Below are positions 32,738-43,952 of a stretch of 64,000 bases of DNA, piece by piece. The stretch lies in contig JAACJO010000002.1 of the NCBI GenBank assembly GCA_013368445.1, positions 2,480,001 to 2,544,000 of the forward strand, read 5' to 3'. Numbering within the stretch: the first letter of the stretch is position 1; the number at the start of each line of letters is the position of its first letter. Source of the DNA: Leucocoprinus leucothites. Its lineage: Eukaryota; Basidiomycota; Agaricomycetes; Agaricales; Agaricaceae. The position numbers were made by a program, and so were the translations under genes. Under the pieces are notes generated by a model, which was not told the DNA's origin, did no database searches, and saw only the letters and a program-made list of their open reading frames with translations.

Positions 32738-34134
32738 CTAGTCCCCAATTTCCAGAGAAACCTTATCATACAGTGGTTGACCGTCCCTATTATAACCTAT
32801 TTCAACTTTAAACTCGTGATCTGACAATGCGTCATAACCCGTATATCGAGCAGCAAGCATTCGTTGCAGCTGCTGTTGTATCTCCTCAGGAGACCCACTC
32901 TCTGGAGTTGAGCGAGAGATAACTACAAATAAACGCAGTGCCGGTGCATACTTGAGACCACCCGATGCCTCTCGTAACGACAGCGCGTCGCAGATTTCTT
33001 CAAGATAGCCGTGCTGCGGAGAGTCGACTTCGAGAACCTGAAGCCGCGGCATGTATTCGAATATGACATCTGGGTGTCCGGGGTCATCATCATCACCCTC
33101 GTAATGTCGAGGATAGAAAGAACAGAGTTTGAGGTGGGTGATTGTCTTGGGTAAATTGTAGAGGAAAACCTTCCAGGGTCTGAAGCAAGAAAGCATTGGG
33201 AATGCAAACCTCAGAGTCAACGACCGAAGCTCAGGCATGTGTATCCTCTCGAGCAGGTCCGTGACGGCCTTTCCATAATAGCCGGGACACTCAAAGGTGC
33301 GGAGGCGAGGAAGTACTATTGGCTGGTATTCTTGTTGGTTAAAGTCCACCAAGCTACCCATCATGTCGGCTCCTGCGGCCGCACCATAAAATTCCAAGTT
33401 GGGACATTTGCGAAGTACCTCCAGGCTAGGGCGCCCATGGAGTTGCCAGGCATCAAAACGAGTGACCGATGCCCAAGGAAGAGTTAACTCGTGCGTCGGT
33501 GGCAGCTCAAAATCTCGTCCTCGGTAAACAAAGTGGCTGAGAGAGGGTGCACCAGTGATTGACAACGTCCAGGGTGGAGAAGCTTCAGGGAGCCAGTTGT
33601 AATTGAATACGAGGCAGAGCTGTTTGAGCACCGGCATGGCGTTTGAGAATTGTGAGGTCATGGATTCGCGAGGGTTGAAAAGCATGAGGGATTGTACACG
33701 ATCGGCGACCTTTGCAAGAAGCATGTTACCAAAATCTTCTTCGGCAGCTGTCCAGGAACGGGGTAAAGTGACGAGGACGTTGAGGGGCAGTTTACCAGAG
33801 CGTGCGAGGTGCAGGTCAAGAAGGTCCGTAAAAAATGCTAGTGGCTTGCTGCTCTCGTTCATGTCCAAGATGATATCAACCCACAAAGAGTGCATAGACC
33901 AGACAGCCTGACGCCACTGCGAGCATACCGCCGCGAGAGAAAAATGAACAAACGGTGTGGCCAGCAAGGATCGTCGGTGTTATCGCAGCTCCGAACGATG
34001 TCGGAGAAGGAAAAGGTAGGAATAGTTTCTTTGAAGATGAGGGAGAGCGTTTCCGTCGGCAGATTGCGAGTAGCGGAGAACATGTTGTTTTCTAGCCGCT
34101 TTTCCAGCGCTAAGGTTTCCATATTTGAAATCAT
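32738..34134 (-). pseudogene. F-box protein gene with apparent frameshift
   Basis: The ATG at 34134 opens MISNMETLALEKRLENNMF and the F-box RNLPTETLSLIFKETIPTF, then DIVRSCDNTDDP. At about 33966 the frame shifts: the continuation LATPFVHFSLAAVCSQWRQAVWSMHSLWVDI lies in the next frame and runs to VSLEIGD at 32738. Both parts align with one normal F-box/LRR-like protein of about 465 residues, so a single-base change is the simplest explanation. There is no plausible intron at the junction. It could be a recent pseudogene or a sequencing error; translation from an internal start would lack the F-box. Confidence 0.65.
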
Positions 34135-35041
34135 GAAGATGGTAGGACTTCAAAGAAAATCAGTCTTTGCATGCACGAGACAGGACCAAGCCGCTCACCA
34201 ACAGCTTGTGCACGAGGGGGTGATTTATCTAGAACTTGGCCAGCGCAAGATGTCGACGTACTTATATACCTAGCCATCGTCCAGACGTCCATGAATCAAC
34301 GGAAATGGCAGAGTTGCTAGGCGCAGAATGACCCTGGAATGGACATGAGCCACTACCATTGTGTAGTGTGGCCAGGAGCTCGCCCACTTAAGAGACCCTT
34401 AATTGCGTGGCCAACCACCAAAGCTCCCAAAGCGGACGTTAGATCCCCAGGTACACCTCCAGCTGGACAAGCAGTGTAGAATGGAGCGGGGCCCACTGTC
34501 GCCTTCTTTGTTAGTAAACCGTTGCCTATAAAGAGCCACGGCCTGCGCGGCGCCCGAAAGTGCTCAAAATGCAGAGAGGCGGTCCAAGTATAATAGGCGA
34601 CCGAGATCAATAAAGTATTGTGTCGCTCAACGATGTTAATTGTAAGCAACCCGTTCTGGACACAGGTTTCGAATGCACCCCGAGGGTGGAAGCTGACATT
34701 CCGACACAATTTGGGGAATAGACAGAGACCAGAGCTTCAGGTCGATAGCTTTGACTGACAAAGGATTTTGAAGGTAGACGTGCACCTTACTTGCCTTCAA
34801 AAGGACCTACGTCAAAAAACCGCCAATTTTAGTTGAACATCTCCGAAAGATAAAGTGGTGAACAAGATACATATTTTATTGAAGCCAGTGCATTAAGACG
34901 AATCGCACCTCTGTTCACTTGAGAATGGGAATCTCATAGTCACACAAAGCCATTACCGCATGACGGAGAACAATACTTCTATCGGTGTATGAGAAAACAT
35001 TAAGAAATCCAACAAGCTGTCACTAACAATAGATGTCCAGG
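34135..35041. other. Intergenic region, no recognised gene
   Basis: One 118-codon open frame on the minus strand (34353-34709) has no recognisable domain. That segment begins TGTCGGAATG on the minus strand, which could mark an LTR-like remnant, but I found no matching target duplication or second copy. Confidence 0.35.
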
Positions 35042-36816
35042 TCACGTATCTGCGACTTCGGCTGCACCATTGGCGAGTGACCAATCCATTCGCTCCGAGT
35101 CCCACCAAACTTCCAAATCAAAACCAGAATCAACAAGTACCTTAATCCTCCTCCTACTCTCCGCAACGAACAAATTTTCACCTAATATTCCCGAAAATAT
35201 CAACTTGAAAGGTGTTTGGCTTCGGTTCATCTCGTGCAGTGCTTCTAACATTTCGATCATTGCGCTTGAGCACATTTTGTCAACGTAGCCACCGGATACC
35301 TTTATTGTATCCAGGGAAGCGAGAACTCTTGGACCCTCCATGTTGCCAGCTGTTTGGTCGTGGATTGTATCCGATCCAGGGAACGCATTAATCAGGCGTC
35401 CGATTATTGTCATCGCTCCTGTCAAGACTGGTAGGTAGGGACAATCCGCGAAGCTGAGGAGGGATATTGGAGGGATATTGGTCAATATGAGTTTCAGCAT
35501 TCTTCTGGAGTAAAATTCACGAAAGTCGAAAAACTCGAGGTTCTGAAGGGTTGATGGAAGTTTAGAAAAGAAGGAGATGAGTGGTTCTTTGTCCCTTTCT
35601 ACTATTAAATAGCCGGACCATTGCAGGGAGTGAAGTTGAGTGAATCGGACATAGCGAAGGAAGGCGGTACTCCATGGATGGCTGGAAAGAATCCATTTCA
35701 GTTTCTTCAGTTGCTTGACAACAATCGTTCTGCTAAGGCTTGCTGGAGGTTCCGATTCTACGCGTGGGGGCTCCTGCGAAAGCTCGAATTCCATGAGATT
35801 CGGACATGTCGTGAGCAAGGTGATACATTGTGGGATTGGGATCTGCTTTAAAGAAATAACCGTGATAGATAAAGGAAGCGCTACAGGAGCGAGAAGGTTT
35901 TCAAGCCAATATGTTGTAACTTTGGAATTTGAGAGAGGCCGGATAGGTTACATTCTCTCTCCCACATATCATCGTACGCTCTGGGCCAATATAGCGTTAG
36001 GTCCTGACAGTATGCCAGATTTGGACCCAGTGACGATGTCCACTCGAGTGGAAGACCCAGTAGGATGAGCTTCTGAATCTTGTGGGCGTTGTTGACGAAA
36101 ACGGACGTCCAGATCGGCTCCAGTCTAGAGAGTAGTTTGCTGCGCTCCTCAGCATCATCTGAGTACCTCAACAAGGACAACTGAGCACGTATGTCTAGCT
36201 CAATTGTCACAGGAAGACCTCGAGCATTCTGGAAATAGAGGTCGAGAATTGCGGTATTGCTGTCAGAGATGGGTTCGTAGACCTCAACCGATATCATGGT
36301 CCAAAGTTGTGGTGTTTGCCAAGCAATTTGTCGCCAGTGGTAGGAGACAGCTCCGAGAACGAGCTGAAGGTCATCAGCTGGTTCATAATTATCTCGTCGT
36401 AAGGTGATATCCTCCGGGAATTCCGCGAGTGTCCGACGGGAGCTGAAATCAATCGGAGGCCGAGCGAATTGGAAGATGGTAGATAGAATTTCGGAAGGTA
36501 AAGGTCTAGTATTGGCTTGTACACTGTTGATTTTGCGCAAGAGGTTGGCCCGATCTTCATTCAAGCGATGAATGAGCTCGTCAAGGTGTTCGACTTCCTT
36601 CTGCATGCCGGAGGTGTCTTCTTGCTGAACCCAAGTAACGGGAACGATAGTACATTTGGTAGCATTTGGAGTATTCGTGTATTCCTCCTTCGTCGAGCCG
36701 TCAAGATGGTGGCCGCACCGAGGACACGTAGAAAGTTGGCATATCGTAGCCGAGGAAGAAGTTGGTACTGCAGGAGGGAGGAGCAGTGGGTTATTAGGTT
36801 TAAACCAAGGAAACAA
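35042..36816 (-). pseudogene. F-box protein gene with CPxCG motif, frameshifted
   Basis: The N-terminal part has LSTCPRCGHHLDGS, a coiled coil (QKEVEHLDELIHRLNEDRAN), the F-box (TRPLPSEILSTIFQFARPPI) and LVLGAVSYHWRQIAWQTPQLW. The frame stops at 35881 after KTFSLL. In the other frame LAPVALPLSITVISLKQIPI continues directly into TTCPNLMEFELSQE and on to the end at 35042, so a one-base shift at about 35886 splits the gene. The true start is uncertain: the upper end of the frame has no ATG, and a short upstream exon joined by an intron near 36765-36815 is possible. Same family as 30622-32427. Confidence 0.65.
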
Positions 36817-37251
36817 ACCTGAGAGATGAATGGAGTATTTTTACGCGAGGCCTTCCAGGGACTGGGTGCCGTTCGAGAACTTTGAGCAGGCAACGAGAAC
36901 GAGAACGAGGAATCTCATCACCGGGAAATTAGGGTTTTATAGTCCCGGCTATCATTATTGTAAGCGGTGATCCGGTAACACCGGCTAATTCAAACGGCTT
37001 AGATGCTTCACGTGATACGACTTCGAGCCCCGAACCAGGACCGTCACCAGGACAATTAACTCTTGAGATTATCTGCCACGTTCTCCACGGGCTGCAGTTA
37101 CCCTAGAGCTTCTTCGCCACCTTTTTTTTACGACGAGTATTTAGGCTGCAAACCCTCACCAGTAGCCTGAGACCGCCTACATTGTACTCATGACAGGTTA
37201 TGTATGCCGTCCCAGAACCACCAAAAACCATCCACCGATCTGTTGCTCTAG
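36817..37251. other. Divergent intergenic region with TATA box
   Basis: A CTATAAAA box on the minus strand (about 36934-36941) lies some 120 bp above the 35042-36816 F-box gene. The right side leads into the 37252 F-box relic, whose first exon may end in this stretch: an acceptor-like CTCTAG directly precedes 37252. Confidence 0.4.
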
Positions 37252-38633
37252 GTGGCTCTTCCCGACGAAGTGCTGACTCTTATTATGGTACATGCATGTC
37301 CTCTAACAAACATTGGCCTCACTCTTTCCATTGACCCGGGTAGTTTCCAAAGAGGGCTTAACGGTTGTGCTACACCCCTTTCGCTGAGCTCGGTCTCCTC
37401 GCAATGGCGAAGGGTAGCTCACTCCACCCCCCAATTATGGTCAACTTTTACTGTTAAAGTTAGACATGGGGCAGTTAAGCAAACTGCATCCTTGATCCGC
37501 CTCTACCTCGACAAATCTGGCGACCTTCCAGTGTCTATTGGTCTAAACCTCATGCAGATATATCGGAGGACTATCTGTAGAGCAGACATCCAGACACTTA
37601 ATATCCCTCCAGCAGCCGCATTCTATCCTATCAGGAGCGCATTCGATACTAAACCCCAGAGGGACGTCACTGCCCTCTACCTGTTTGCACCGCCATTCGA
37701 GCTGCTCTCACTCTGCAGCCTACCACACTTACAACAGCTCTGGATTGAGTGGCCAACGGAACTTCTCCATCTCCCCCACAGGGCCAACCCCCCATAGCCT
37801 TGCCACCAGTCCAACATTTCACCATCAGAGGTTTCTGGGCTGAAATTCGTGGAGTCCATTCCGAATCGTTGACAACTATCGACCTCGAACGAATCCCAAT
37901 AGACATTTGTGTCTGGCTCCTTGCGAACTGCATTCACCTAGTCGAGTATTGCAGCAATTTTCCAATGCACCCTTTGGGCGATTCCCACTTCGACGTCAAG
38001 TGGTCGGAGAACCACATACGCCTTGCATGCCTGAAGACATTGAAATGGACAAGCACCGCTCACTCGTGCTGCACCAGGTTGCTAGAGCATCTGGAGTGTC
38101 CTCTCCTTCAACACTTGAGCTGGAGTGGCTCATATCACTCTGAAGCTGGGCGGGCCTTTCATATTTTTCTCTCGCGATTACCCTCGAGCTTGGTATCCCT
38201 CGAGCTCAAGGGGTTTTCCCACCTTGGGCGACCCAGTTTTGTTCGAGATATAATTCAGCACGCTCCCTGGGTCTCGGAACTGTACATTCGCCAATGCGAT
38301 ACTGCGTTTTTATCCAGCATAATACTCTTGCTCTCATCTTCAACTGGAGATGGGGCAGGAACTATGTTTTCAAGGCTACTTCCCAGACTACGTGTTCTGG
38401 CCTGCCGAGAAACTCTCGATGCCGATGCATGTCCTGAAATACTCTCCGCAATAGTTTGTGCGATGGTCGATAAGATGGGATACGGCGTTGAGGAGACTTT
38501 TTTACTTGATGTAGATCAGCGAATGTTCGAGTGGCAGCCCAGAGTCCAGAGTGTTCTGAAAAGTATGGTGAGAAAGGGTGTGGGGCTTAGAATAGTTGAA
38601 GAGGGTGTGGATGTTGCATGGCTACGTGAATAA
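37252..38633 (+). pseudogene. F-box protein gene, frameshifted in a C run
   Basis: The frame opens VALPDEVLTLIMVHACPLTN (F-box; no ATG, possibly preceded by an upstream exon), then LSLSSVSSQWRRVAHSTPQLWSTF and LYLFAPPFELLSLCSLPHLQ. It stops at 37797 after HRANPP. The next frame continues IALPPVQHFTIRGFWAEI to WLRE at 38633. The junction falls in a run of six C at about 37790; a seventh C would restore one reading frame. Either a homopolymer frameshift mutation or an assembly error. Its C-terminal half retains normal leucine-rich-like segments. Confidence 0.62.
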
Positions 38634-38877
38634 CGAACCAGCCAAAACTCTGGGTCCACCTGATAATTTTCGAATCTGAGTGTCCTTGGACGAATACCAA
38701 TATGTTCATGAATTTTATTTACAATATATATTCGAATTTCAAGGTTTCAAGCTTCATGCCTCCAGGATTTGAAATTCTGAAGTTAGTATTATTGAACAAA
38801 CAATCCTAAATATCAGATTTAGACCACCTATTAGTTCTAATTGTTACCTAGCGTTAGCCACCGTTAAGTCACAATCT

Positions 38878-40554
38878 ATGATCTCAGAGTTAGATGCTTT
38901 CCACTCGTCTTCTCTCCTGTCCACCGCACCCCCGGATGTCATATCGATTGAGAAGCGACTCGAGGAAATCCGTTTTGAAATACAGAAACGCCGCCATGAA
39001 CGATCCTCCTTATTGCAAGAGATAAATGAGACGAACTCTCCTGGTGGTCGAAACCTTCCGTCGGACATTCTCTCCCTCATATTCCAGCACGCGTGTCCCC
39101 AAAGCGACTTCTATGTTCGCAATTTTGAGTCCCAAATGCCAGATGGTTCGAGAGGAATCCCATTCATGGGCCCTGACCAAGATAAACTAAATCCGGATCT
39201 CAATGGACCGTATTTACCGGTCGTTTTTGGTTCCGTGTCATCATACTGGCGAGAGGTTGTTCAGTCTACTCCCTCGATATGGAGCACGTTGGTTGTTGAA
39301 ATACGGGAAAGGACAGCCAAGAGCCATGCGTCACTTTTACAACTCTACTTGCGACGTTGTCAACCCCTCCGCCTTGGCATTGAGCTCGATTTCAGGAGAG
39401 TGGGGCTCGACACCGAACAATTCTCAAAAGACAGCAGCAATCACACCCGACTCGTCAACCACATTCGTGATGTATTGTATCCGGTCGCTGACGCCCTTTT
39501 TCGTGCCGAAAACGTCGGGAGAATTTCCCATCTCCGCCTCATGGCACCGCCCTACGAGTGGCTATCCTTGCTTTCCAAGGCACCTCCCCAAGTGGAGTTA
39601 TGCTTGGGATGGACCCCTGTTACGTCCTTAGACACGAGCCCTCTTATCATCAGCCCGTCCATATTCCCCGGGTTACAAACGTTGCACATTGTTAGTTTCC
39701 CTCAATTTTCCATCCCTTCCACGTTCCCATCTATAATCCAACTGGACCTTACACGAGTACCTGTGGGTCTCTGCTTCGATGTCCTTTCCTCGTGCCCAAA
39801 CCTCGAAGAATGTCGTTTGCGCCATTTGACAACCGCAGCCAAGCGGCACATAGCTCCCTCGTTCACGCCCATCACACTCACACGACTCCGGGATCTTGAA
39901 TGGACTTTGCCTATGTATGATTCCACCACACCGGCGGTGCCCGTGTACATTCTAACCCCAACACTACGTCGCATCAAATGGGACGCACACAACGATAATG
40001 CAGAAAAGGTGTCCGAGTTCATAAAATTCTTCAGTCACGCTCCCCAGAGCATGGAAACTATTCATCTATCGGGTGACCTCGTTAAAACCACTCCAGAAGA
40101 GGCTTTGTTTGATACATTTACCTCCGCCTCTCAGCTACGTTACATTTATCTCGAAGAGCAACGGGACCTCCTAAAAGTGCTCCCTTTCATTCAAGTCCTT
40201 GCAGAGGGGTTTAGTGAATCACCCTCGGTATTCTTACCCCAACTGGATACTATCAAGTTTATTTTCAACCAAGGAATAGTAGACGGCTTGAGGCGCCCTC
40301 GAGTTCTCGGCTTCATAATCGAATTAATCACTCTTCTTGTTGTGAGGCACGAAGCCAATCAGGATGCCCCGCTTACCCTTGATTTCAATGTAAACTTCGA
40401 GTGGCCCGAGGAAGGAGGCGGGTTGAAGGAGGTGGTGGAGGTTTACTCGACGGCTGAAAAAGGATTAGTGTTGGATATACGGGAAAAGGGACGGCCGATC
40501 CCTTGGGTTGAATTCGTGAAGAAGAAAGCCGCAGAACATGGAGATGAATGCTAA
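38878..40554 (+). CDS. F-box protein
   Basis: Single exon, 558 residues, ATG at 38878. Coiled coil near residues 24-48 (EKRLEEIRFEIQKRRHERSS), F-box GRNLPSDILSLIFQHACPQS (about 57-76), VVFGSVSSYWREVVQSTPSIWSTLVVEIRER, then LRR-like repeats to KGRPIPWVEFVKKKAAEHGD. Closest in layout to the next gene (40900-42459): both have the NGPYLP segment before the VSSYxR helix, so they are likely an older tandem duplicate. Predicted SCF substrate receptor. Confidence 0.82.
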   Translation: MISELDAFHSSSLLSTAPPDVISIEKRLEEIRFEIQKRRHERSSLLQEINETNSPGGRNLPSDILSLIFQHACPQSDFYVRNFESQMPDGSRGIPFMGPDQDKLNPDLNGPYLPVVFGSVSSYWREVVQSTPSIWSTLVVEIRERTAKSHASLLQLYLRRCQPLRLGIELDFRRVGLDTEQFSKDSSNHTRLVNHIRDVLYPVADALFRAENVGRISHLRLMAPPYEWLSLLSKAPPQVELCLGWTPVTSLDTSPLIISPSIFPGLQTLHIVSFPQFSIPSTFPSIIQLDLTRVPVGLCFDVLSSCPNLEECRLRHLTTAAKRHIAPSFTPITLTRLRDLEWTLPMYDSTTPAVPVYILTPTLRRIKWDAHNDNAEKVSEFIKFFSHAPQSMETIHLSGDLVKTTPEEALFDTFTSASQLRYIYLEEQRDLLKVLPFIQVLAEGFSESPSVFLPQLDTIKFIFNQGIVDGLRRPRVLGFIIELITLLVVRHEANQDAPLTLDFNVNFEWPEEGGGLKEVVEVYSTAEKGLVLDIREKGRPIPWVEFVKKKAAEHGDEC

Positions 40555-40899
40555 TTAAACATAAATACCCTGGCTTGACGCAGGTACAACTTGACTATCT
40601 GATGTATATGTAGAATATTACTGATGTAACCTGCCTGGGATTTTCTTGGTTTCTATGAGCGCTTCTGGCCCTTTTGCCTTCTTTACACCCAAGTCCTCGA
40701 GTACAACGGTGGAGTAGAAGTCGTTATAAGTCCAATCAGTTACTGTGACATTGACGCTGATGGGCACTCCTCTGAGTACGACTGCTTTGTCGGAGTTAAA
40801 ACCTCTGATTGATGTATATCACTCGGTATATTGCTGAGATTAAGCCGCACTCACACCTTGACGTTTCGGATCGCGTTCTACCAGTTTAACGCGGATTTC
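40555..40899. other. Short intergenic region between tandem F-box genes
   Basis: Holds the 3' end of one F-box gene and the promoter of the next; the open frame of the latter extends up to 40831 but without ATG. Confidence 0.4.
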
Positions 40900-42459
40900 A
40901 TGTCAAGCCTTGCCAGGGCTGCATACGTGTACCGACAAGTCGCCATATTGGACAGAGAAGTCGACGCACTCGCTGAGGAACGTACTCTCCTCCATCGTCG
41001 GCTCAACGAGATTGGCTCGTCATTATACCAGCATATACCACCAGAGGTATTATCGGTCATACTCCAACATGCCTGTCCACCTCTTGCCTTCAATTCTCGT
41101 CCATTCGACCTGTCAGCTCCGACCGTGGATGGCAAATGTAGCTCCAACAACGAAATCAATGGGCCCTATCTCCCCCTCATTTTCTCTGCAGTATCATCAT
41201 ACTTTCGTTCAGTTGCGCAGTCAACACCAGAGATATGGACAACGCTTTTGATCGATGTCCGTAGACGAACAGTCACCAGTAATGCTTCTCTCTTGAAGCA
41301 CTATCTGCACCACGTTGGGATCAAACCATTTTCTGTAGAGTTGGATTTTCGGCGGGAGCAAAGGATCTCTTACTTGAGTGATACTAAACGGTCCGACTTT
41401 GAAAGCAGGTTCCTTCCTATCAAAGAGGTGTTATTCTCTCCAGAGTATGCCTCAAAAATCACCAATCTTCGTCTAATCGCTCCCCCAACTAGTTGGGTAG
41501 CTGATGTATCCTCAATGGAAGCACAGTTCACGGATCTTTCTCTCGGTTGGCCGCAGAGTCGCCATTGTATATGTTCACCCTATACAACTGAGCATCTGAA
41601 ACTGACCAATGCTCATCACCTGCGTCGTGTCAGGATCGGTGCTACAATTCGACTATCCCTACCTTCGCTCCAGATAACCGAGCTCATTCTTTCTGATCTG
41701 CCGGGCAACTTTTGTATGGCAATTGTTTTCAGTTGCCTTAACCTCAGAAAATGCGAGATTCTCGAACTTACTCTTGATCACCAAGGTGTAGAGGTCGCAG
41801 GAGGGCCAGTTGTCCTTCAACATCTGGAATACCTAAACATGTCAGCAAGTTATCATACCTCTCGACCATCCACTATTGCATTCTTTAGCAGGTTACATCT
41901 GCCTAATCTACGTAGATTCATCTGGGGTAGCAGCGTTGAGCAACAAGTCGCCGAGTTGTGGAATTCTAGAATCGCGTTTTTCAAACGCCTACCCTCAGGC
42001 TTGACTCACTTGGAGATCCGGTCCGACACTCTATTCCGCATGGACCAAACCCGCTTCCGGGAAATATGTGAAGCTGTTCCCTCTGTGGAACATCTCATTC
42101 TTGAAACGTCTATAAATGATAAGCTTGTCCATATTCTGCCCGTGTTAATACCTCTCGATGGTCTTGCCTCACCTCGACCACCAATCCTTCCAGTCATGCG
42201 AACATTTTCGTTGGAGAATGTCGGCAAGAAGGATGGGCTTCCGTATTACCTCGCTGCGTTGGCGAAGAAACGTTCAAATATGGCGGGTCATTGCTTGAGG
42301 ATTGAGCTTGATGCAGAGTTGAGATGGAGGATGGAGGATATGAAATCCGATCTCTTGAGAGCGCTGATGAACGATATACATGCTTTGGAAGTGTACGAAA
42401 AGGGGAGATTGGTTAGGTATCGATGGCCGTCACCCCAGGATCCTCGCCAATGGATGTGA
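40900..42459 (+). CDS. F-box protein
   Basis: 519 residues from ATG 40900 (MSSLARAAYVYRQVAIL). Coiled coil (LDREVDALAEERTLLHRRLN), F-box (YQHIPPEVLSVILQHACPPL, about residues 46-65), NGPYLPLIFSAVSSYFRSVAQSTPEIWTTL, then leucine-rich-like segments to WPSPQDPRQWM. Intact. Shares blocks with 38878-40554. Confidence 0.82.
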   Translation: MSSLARAAYVYRQVAILDREVDALAEERTLLHRRLNEIGSSLYQHIPPEVLSVILQHACPPLAFNSRPFDLSAPTVDGKCSSNNEINGPYLPLIFSAVSSYFRSVAQSTPEIWTTLLIDVRRRTVTSNASLLKHYLHHVGIKPFSVELDFRREQRISYLSDTKRSDFESRFLPIKEVLFSPEYASKITNLRLIAPPTSWVADVSSMEAQFTDLSLGWPQSRHCICSPYTTEHLKLTNAHHLRRVRIGATIRLSLPSLQITELILSDLPGNFCMAIVFSCLNLRKCEILELTLDHQGVEVAGGPVVLQHLEYLNMSASYHTSRPSTIAFFSRLHLPNLRRFIWGSSVEQQVAELWNSRIAFFKRLPSGLTHLEIRSDTLFRMDQTRFREICEAVPSVEHLILETSINDKLVHILPVLIPLDGLASPRPPILPVMRTFSLENVGKKDGLPYYLAALAKKRSNMAGHCLRIELDAELRWRMEDMKSDLLRALMNDIHALEVYEKGRLVRYRWPSPQDPRQWM

Positions 42460-42678
42460 GTGCTCTATCTTCTTTTGATGTCATTTATTAAATTACGAAA
42501 TAGTCGAAAGGAAGTCATTTCATAACTGAAATGTTGGATCTCGCTGCATTCAAACACGTCTCAACATGCAATTTACTAGGAGCCTACCAAAATTTATAAA
42601 CTAAGTCATCGTGTGTGACAATGAGCGCACCCATCCTAACACCATGCGCACTTCCAACCACCCGAGCCCAACTCGTTC

Positions 42679-43815
42679 CTAATGCTGCCTCTCCGTCCTC
42701 ATCCTCCGAACAACACCTCCCATCCAAGCCACACCATCCTTCATCCTATCCTGCGCACGAAACATACTAAACCTCATATTAAACGCAAACGTCCCCCAAT
42801 GCGCATGAAACTTTTCCGAAGCCGAAGTATACAACGGTATCCCCTCTTCATCACCACGATGACGATGATGCTCGCGAGACTCTGAATGCATCGAGCTTGG
42901 GCTTGAGGTATCTGAACTCTGTCTCTCCCTCTGCATTCCGCCACCATCATGATCACCATTGCCAGTACTAGAAGTAGGGTGCAGTCCACTCGCGGCTGAC
43001 CCACGTAGATGCGGACACACACCAGCCAAAGACGTACACTTCCGATGATGAAAGGTCCTGCGAAAGGAAAAGTTGCCAAAAGTGTGTGATTGGTAGTGCG
43101 GGTGGGTAGCGTGATATGGTGGCGGAGAGAAACAGGTGCTCGTGAACGGGTATTCTGGGACTGGTTCTTGGATATAGTATAGCTTTCCTGTGGAGATAGA
43201 TATCCTCGCTACAGTTCGCCTCTTCGTAGGAGGATGACTAGCACTACGGCGACGAGTAGAAGAGCCTGGGCGGTCGGTGCTGTCAAAAGCAACAGCGGGG
43301 GAGGAAAAAGAAAATACTCCTCCACTCGAAGGGTAGTGGTGGCTCTCCCTCTCCGTACGGGTGTGGTGGTGTGGGGATTCGGGTTCAACGAATTGGACTT
43401 TACGTTCGGAGCTGCTCGGGGGCTCTCCGTGATGGCGAGCCTCGATGAAAGAGGTGCGAAGTTGATTCTGAGAAAACGAAGAATCCGTGTCGAATTTAGA
43501 TGGCCTGACTAACGAGGACGATGCGGGTAAAGGCGCAGAGATATAAGGCTTCAGCGTGCTCCTTTTATCGGAGGTGCTGGTCTTGGTAATAGTTTGCGCC
43601 TCTACTAGATTGGAGTGGCTGGTAATAGTGTAATTATGGTGAAGGATTGAGTTCTCGCGTGTGGATTGAGCATGGAGGGATTGTGCTCTCCTTCGGACCA
43701 GTTGCTCGTGGTGGTGTGTGGGTGAGAAGAAATGTGTGAAGGTTGACCTTCGAGAGGACTTCTTGTCGTCGACAAGTCCCATCGTAAGGAGTATGAGGAT
43801 GTCCAGATGGTGCAT
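42679..43815 (-). CDS. Hypothetical Ser/His/Arg-rich protein
   Basis: Open frame of 378 codons (ATG 43815; MGLVDDKK at the 12th codon is an alternative start). Low complexity: many Ser, His, Arg and Pro, with QFVEPESPHHHTRTERESHH and SSTRRRSASHPPTKRRTVAR (a possible nuclear localisation signal). The C-terminal SASEKFHAHWGTFAFNMRFS and MKDGVAWMGGVVRRMR look more structured. No domain recognised and no membrane segment. Kept as a gene because the frame is long and its biased composition is organised; it may have introns I did not see. Confidence 0.45.
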   Translation of the reverse strand: MHHLDILILLTMGLVDDKKSSRRSTFTHFFSPTHHHEQLVRRRAQSLHAQSTRENSILHHNYTITSHSNLVEAQTITKTSTSDKRSTLKPYISAPLPASSSLVRPSKFDTDSSFSQNQLRTSFIEARHHGEPPSSSERKVQFVEPESPHHHTRTERESHHYPSSGGVFSFSSPAVAFDSTDRPGSSTRRRSASHPPTKRRTVARISISTGKLYYIQEPVPEYPFTSTCFSPPPYHATHPHYQSHTFGNFSFRRTFHHRKCTSLAGVCPHLRGSAASGLHPTSSTGNGDHDGGGMQRERQSSDTSSPSSMHSESREHHRHRGDEEGIPLYTSASEKFHAHWGTFAFNMRFSMFRAQDRMKDGVAWMGGVVRRMRTERQH

Positions 43816-43952
43816 TGTAAGAAGGGTCGGATGACATTGATTGGGAGGTTGGAATAAGGTCCGAGGTGGCTGAGCACGAGAACCGGAAAGTGATCAGATC
43901 GACTGGTAATCAAAGTCTTTGACGAAATCAACATACAAATCAAGGTTAATGG

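Noticed and set aside
33966..33967. Intron to explain the frame change in the 32738 F-box gene
   Set aside because: No GT-AG pair near the junction would connect the two frames without deleting conserved F-box residues.
34353..34709. 118-codon minus-strand open frame
   Set aside because: No recognisable domain or neighbours in support; composition could be chance or an LTR-like remnant.
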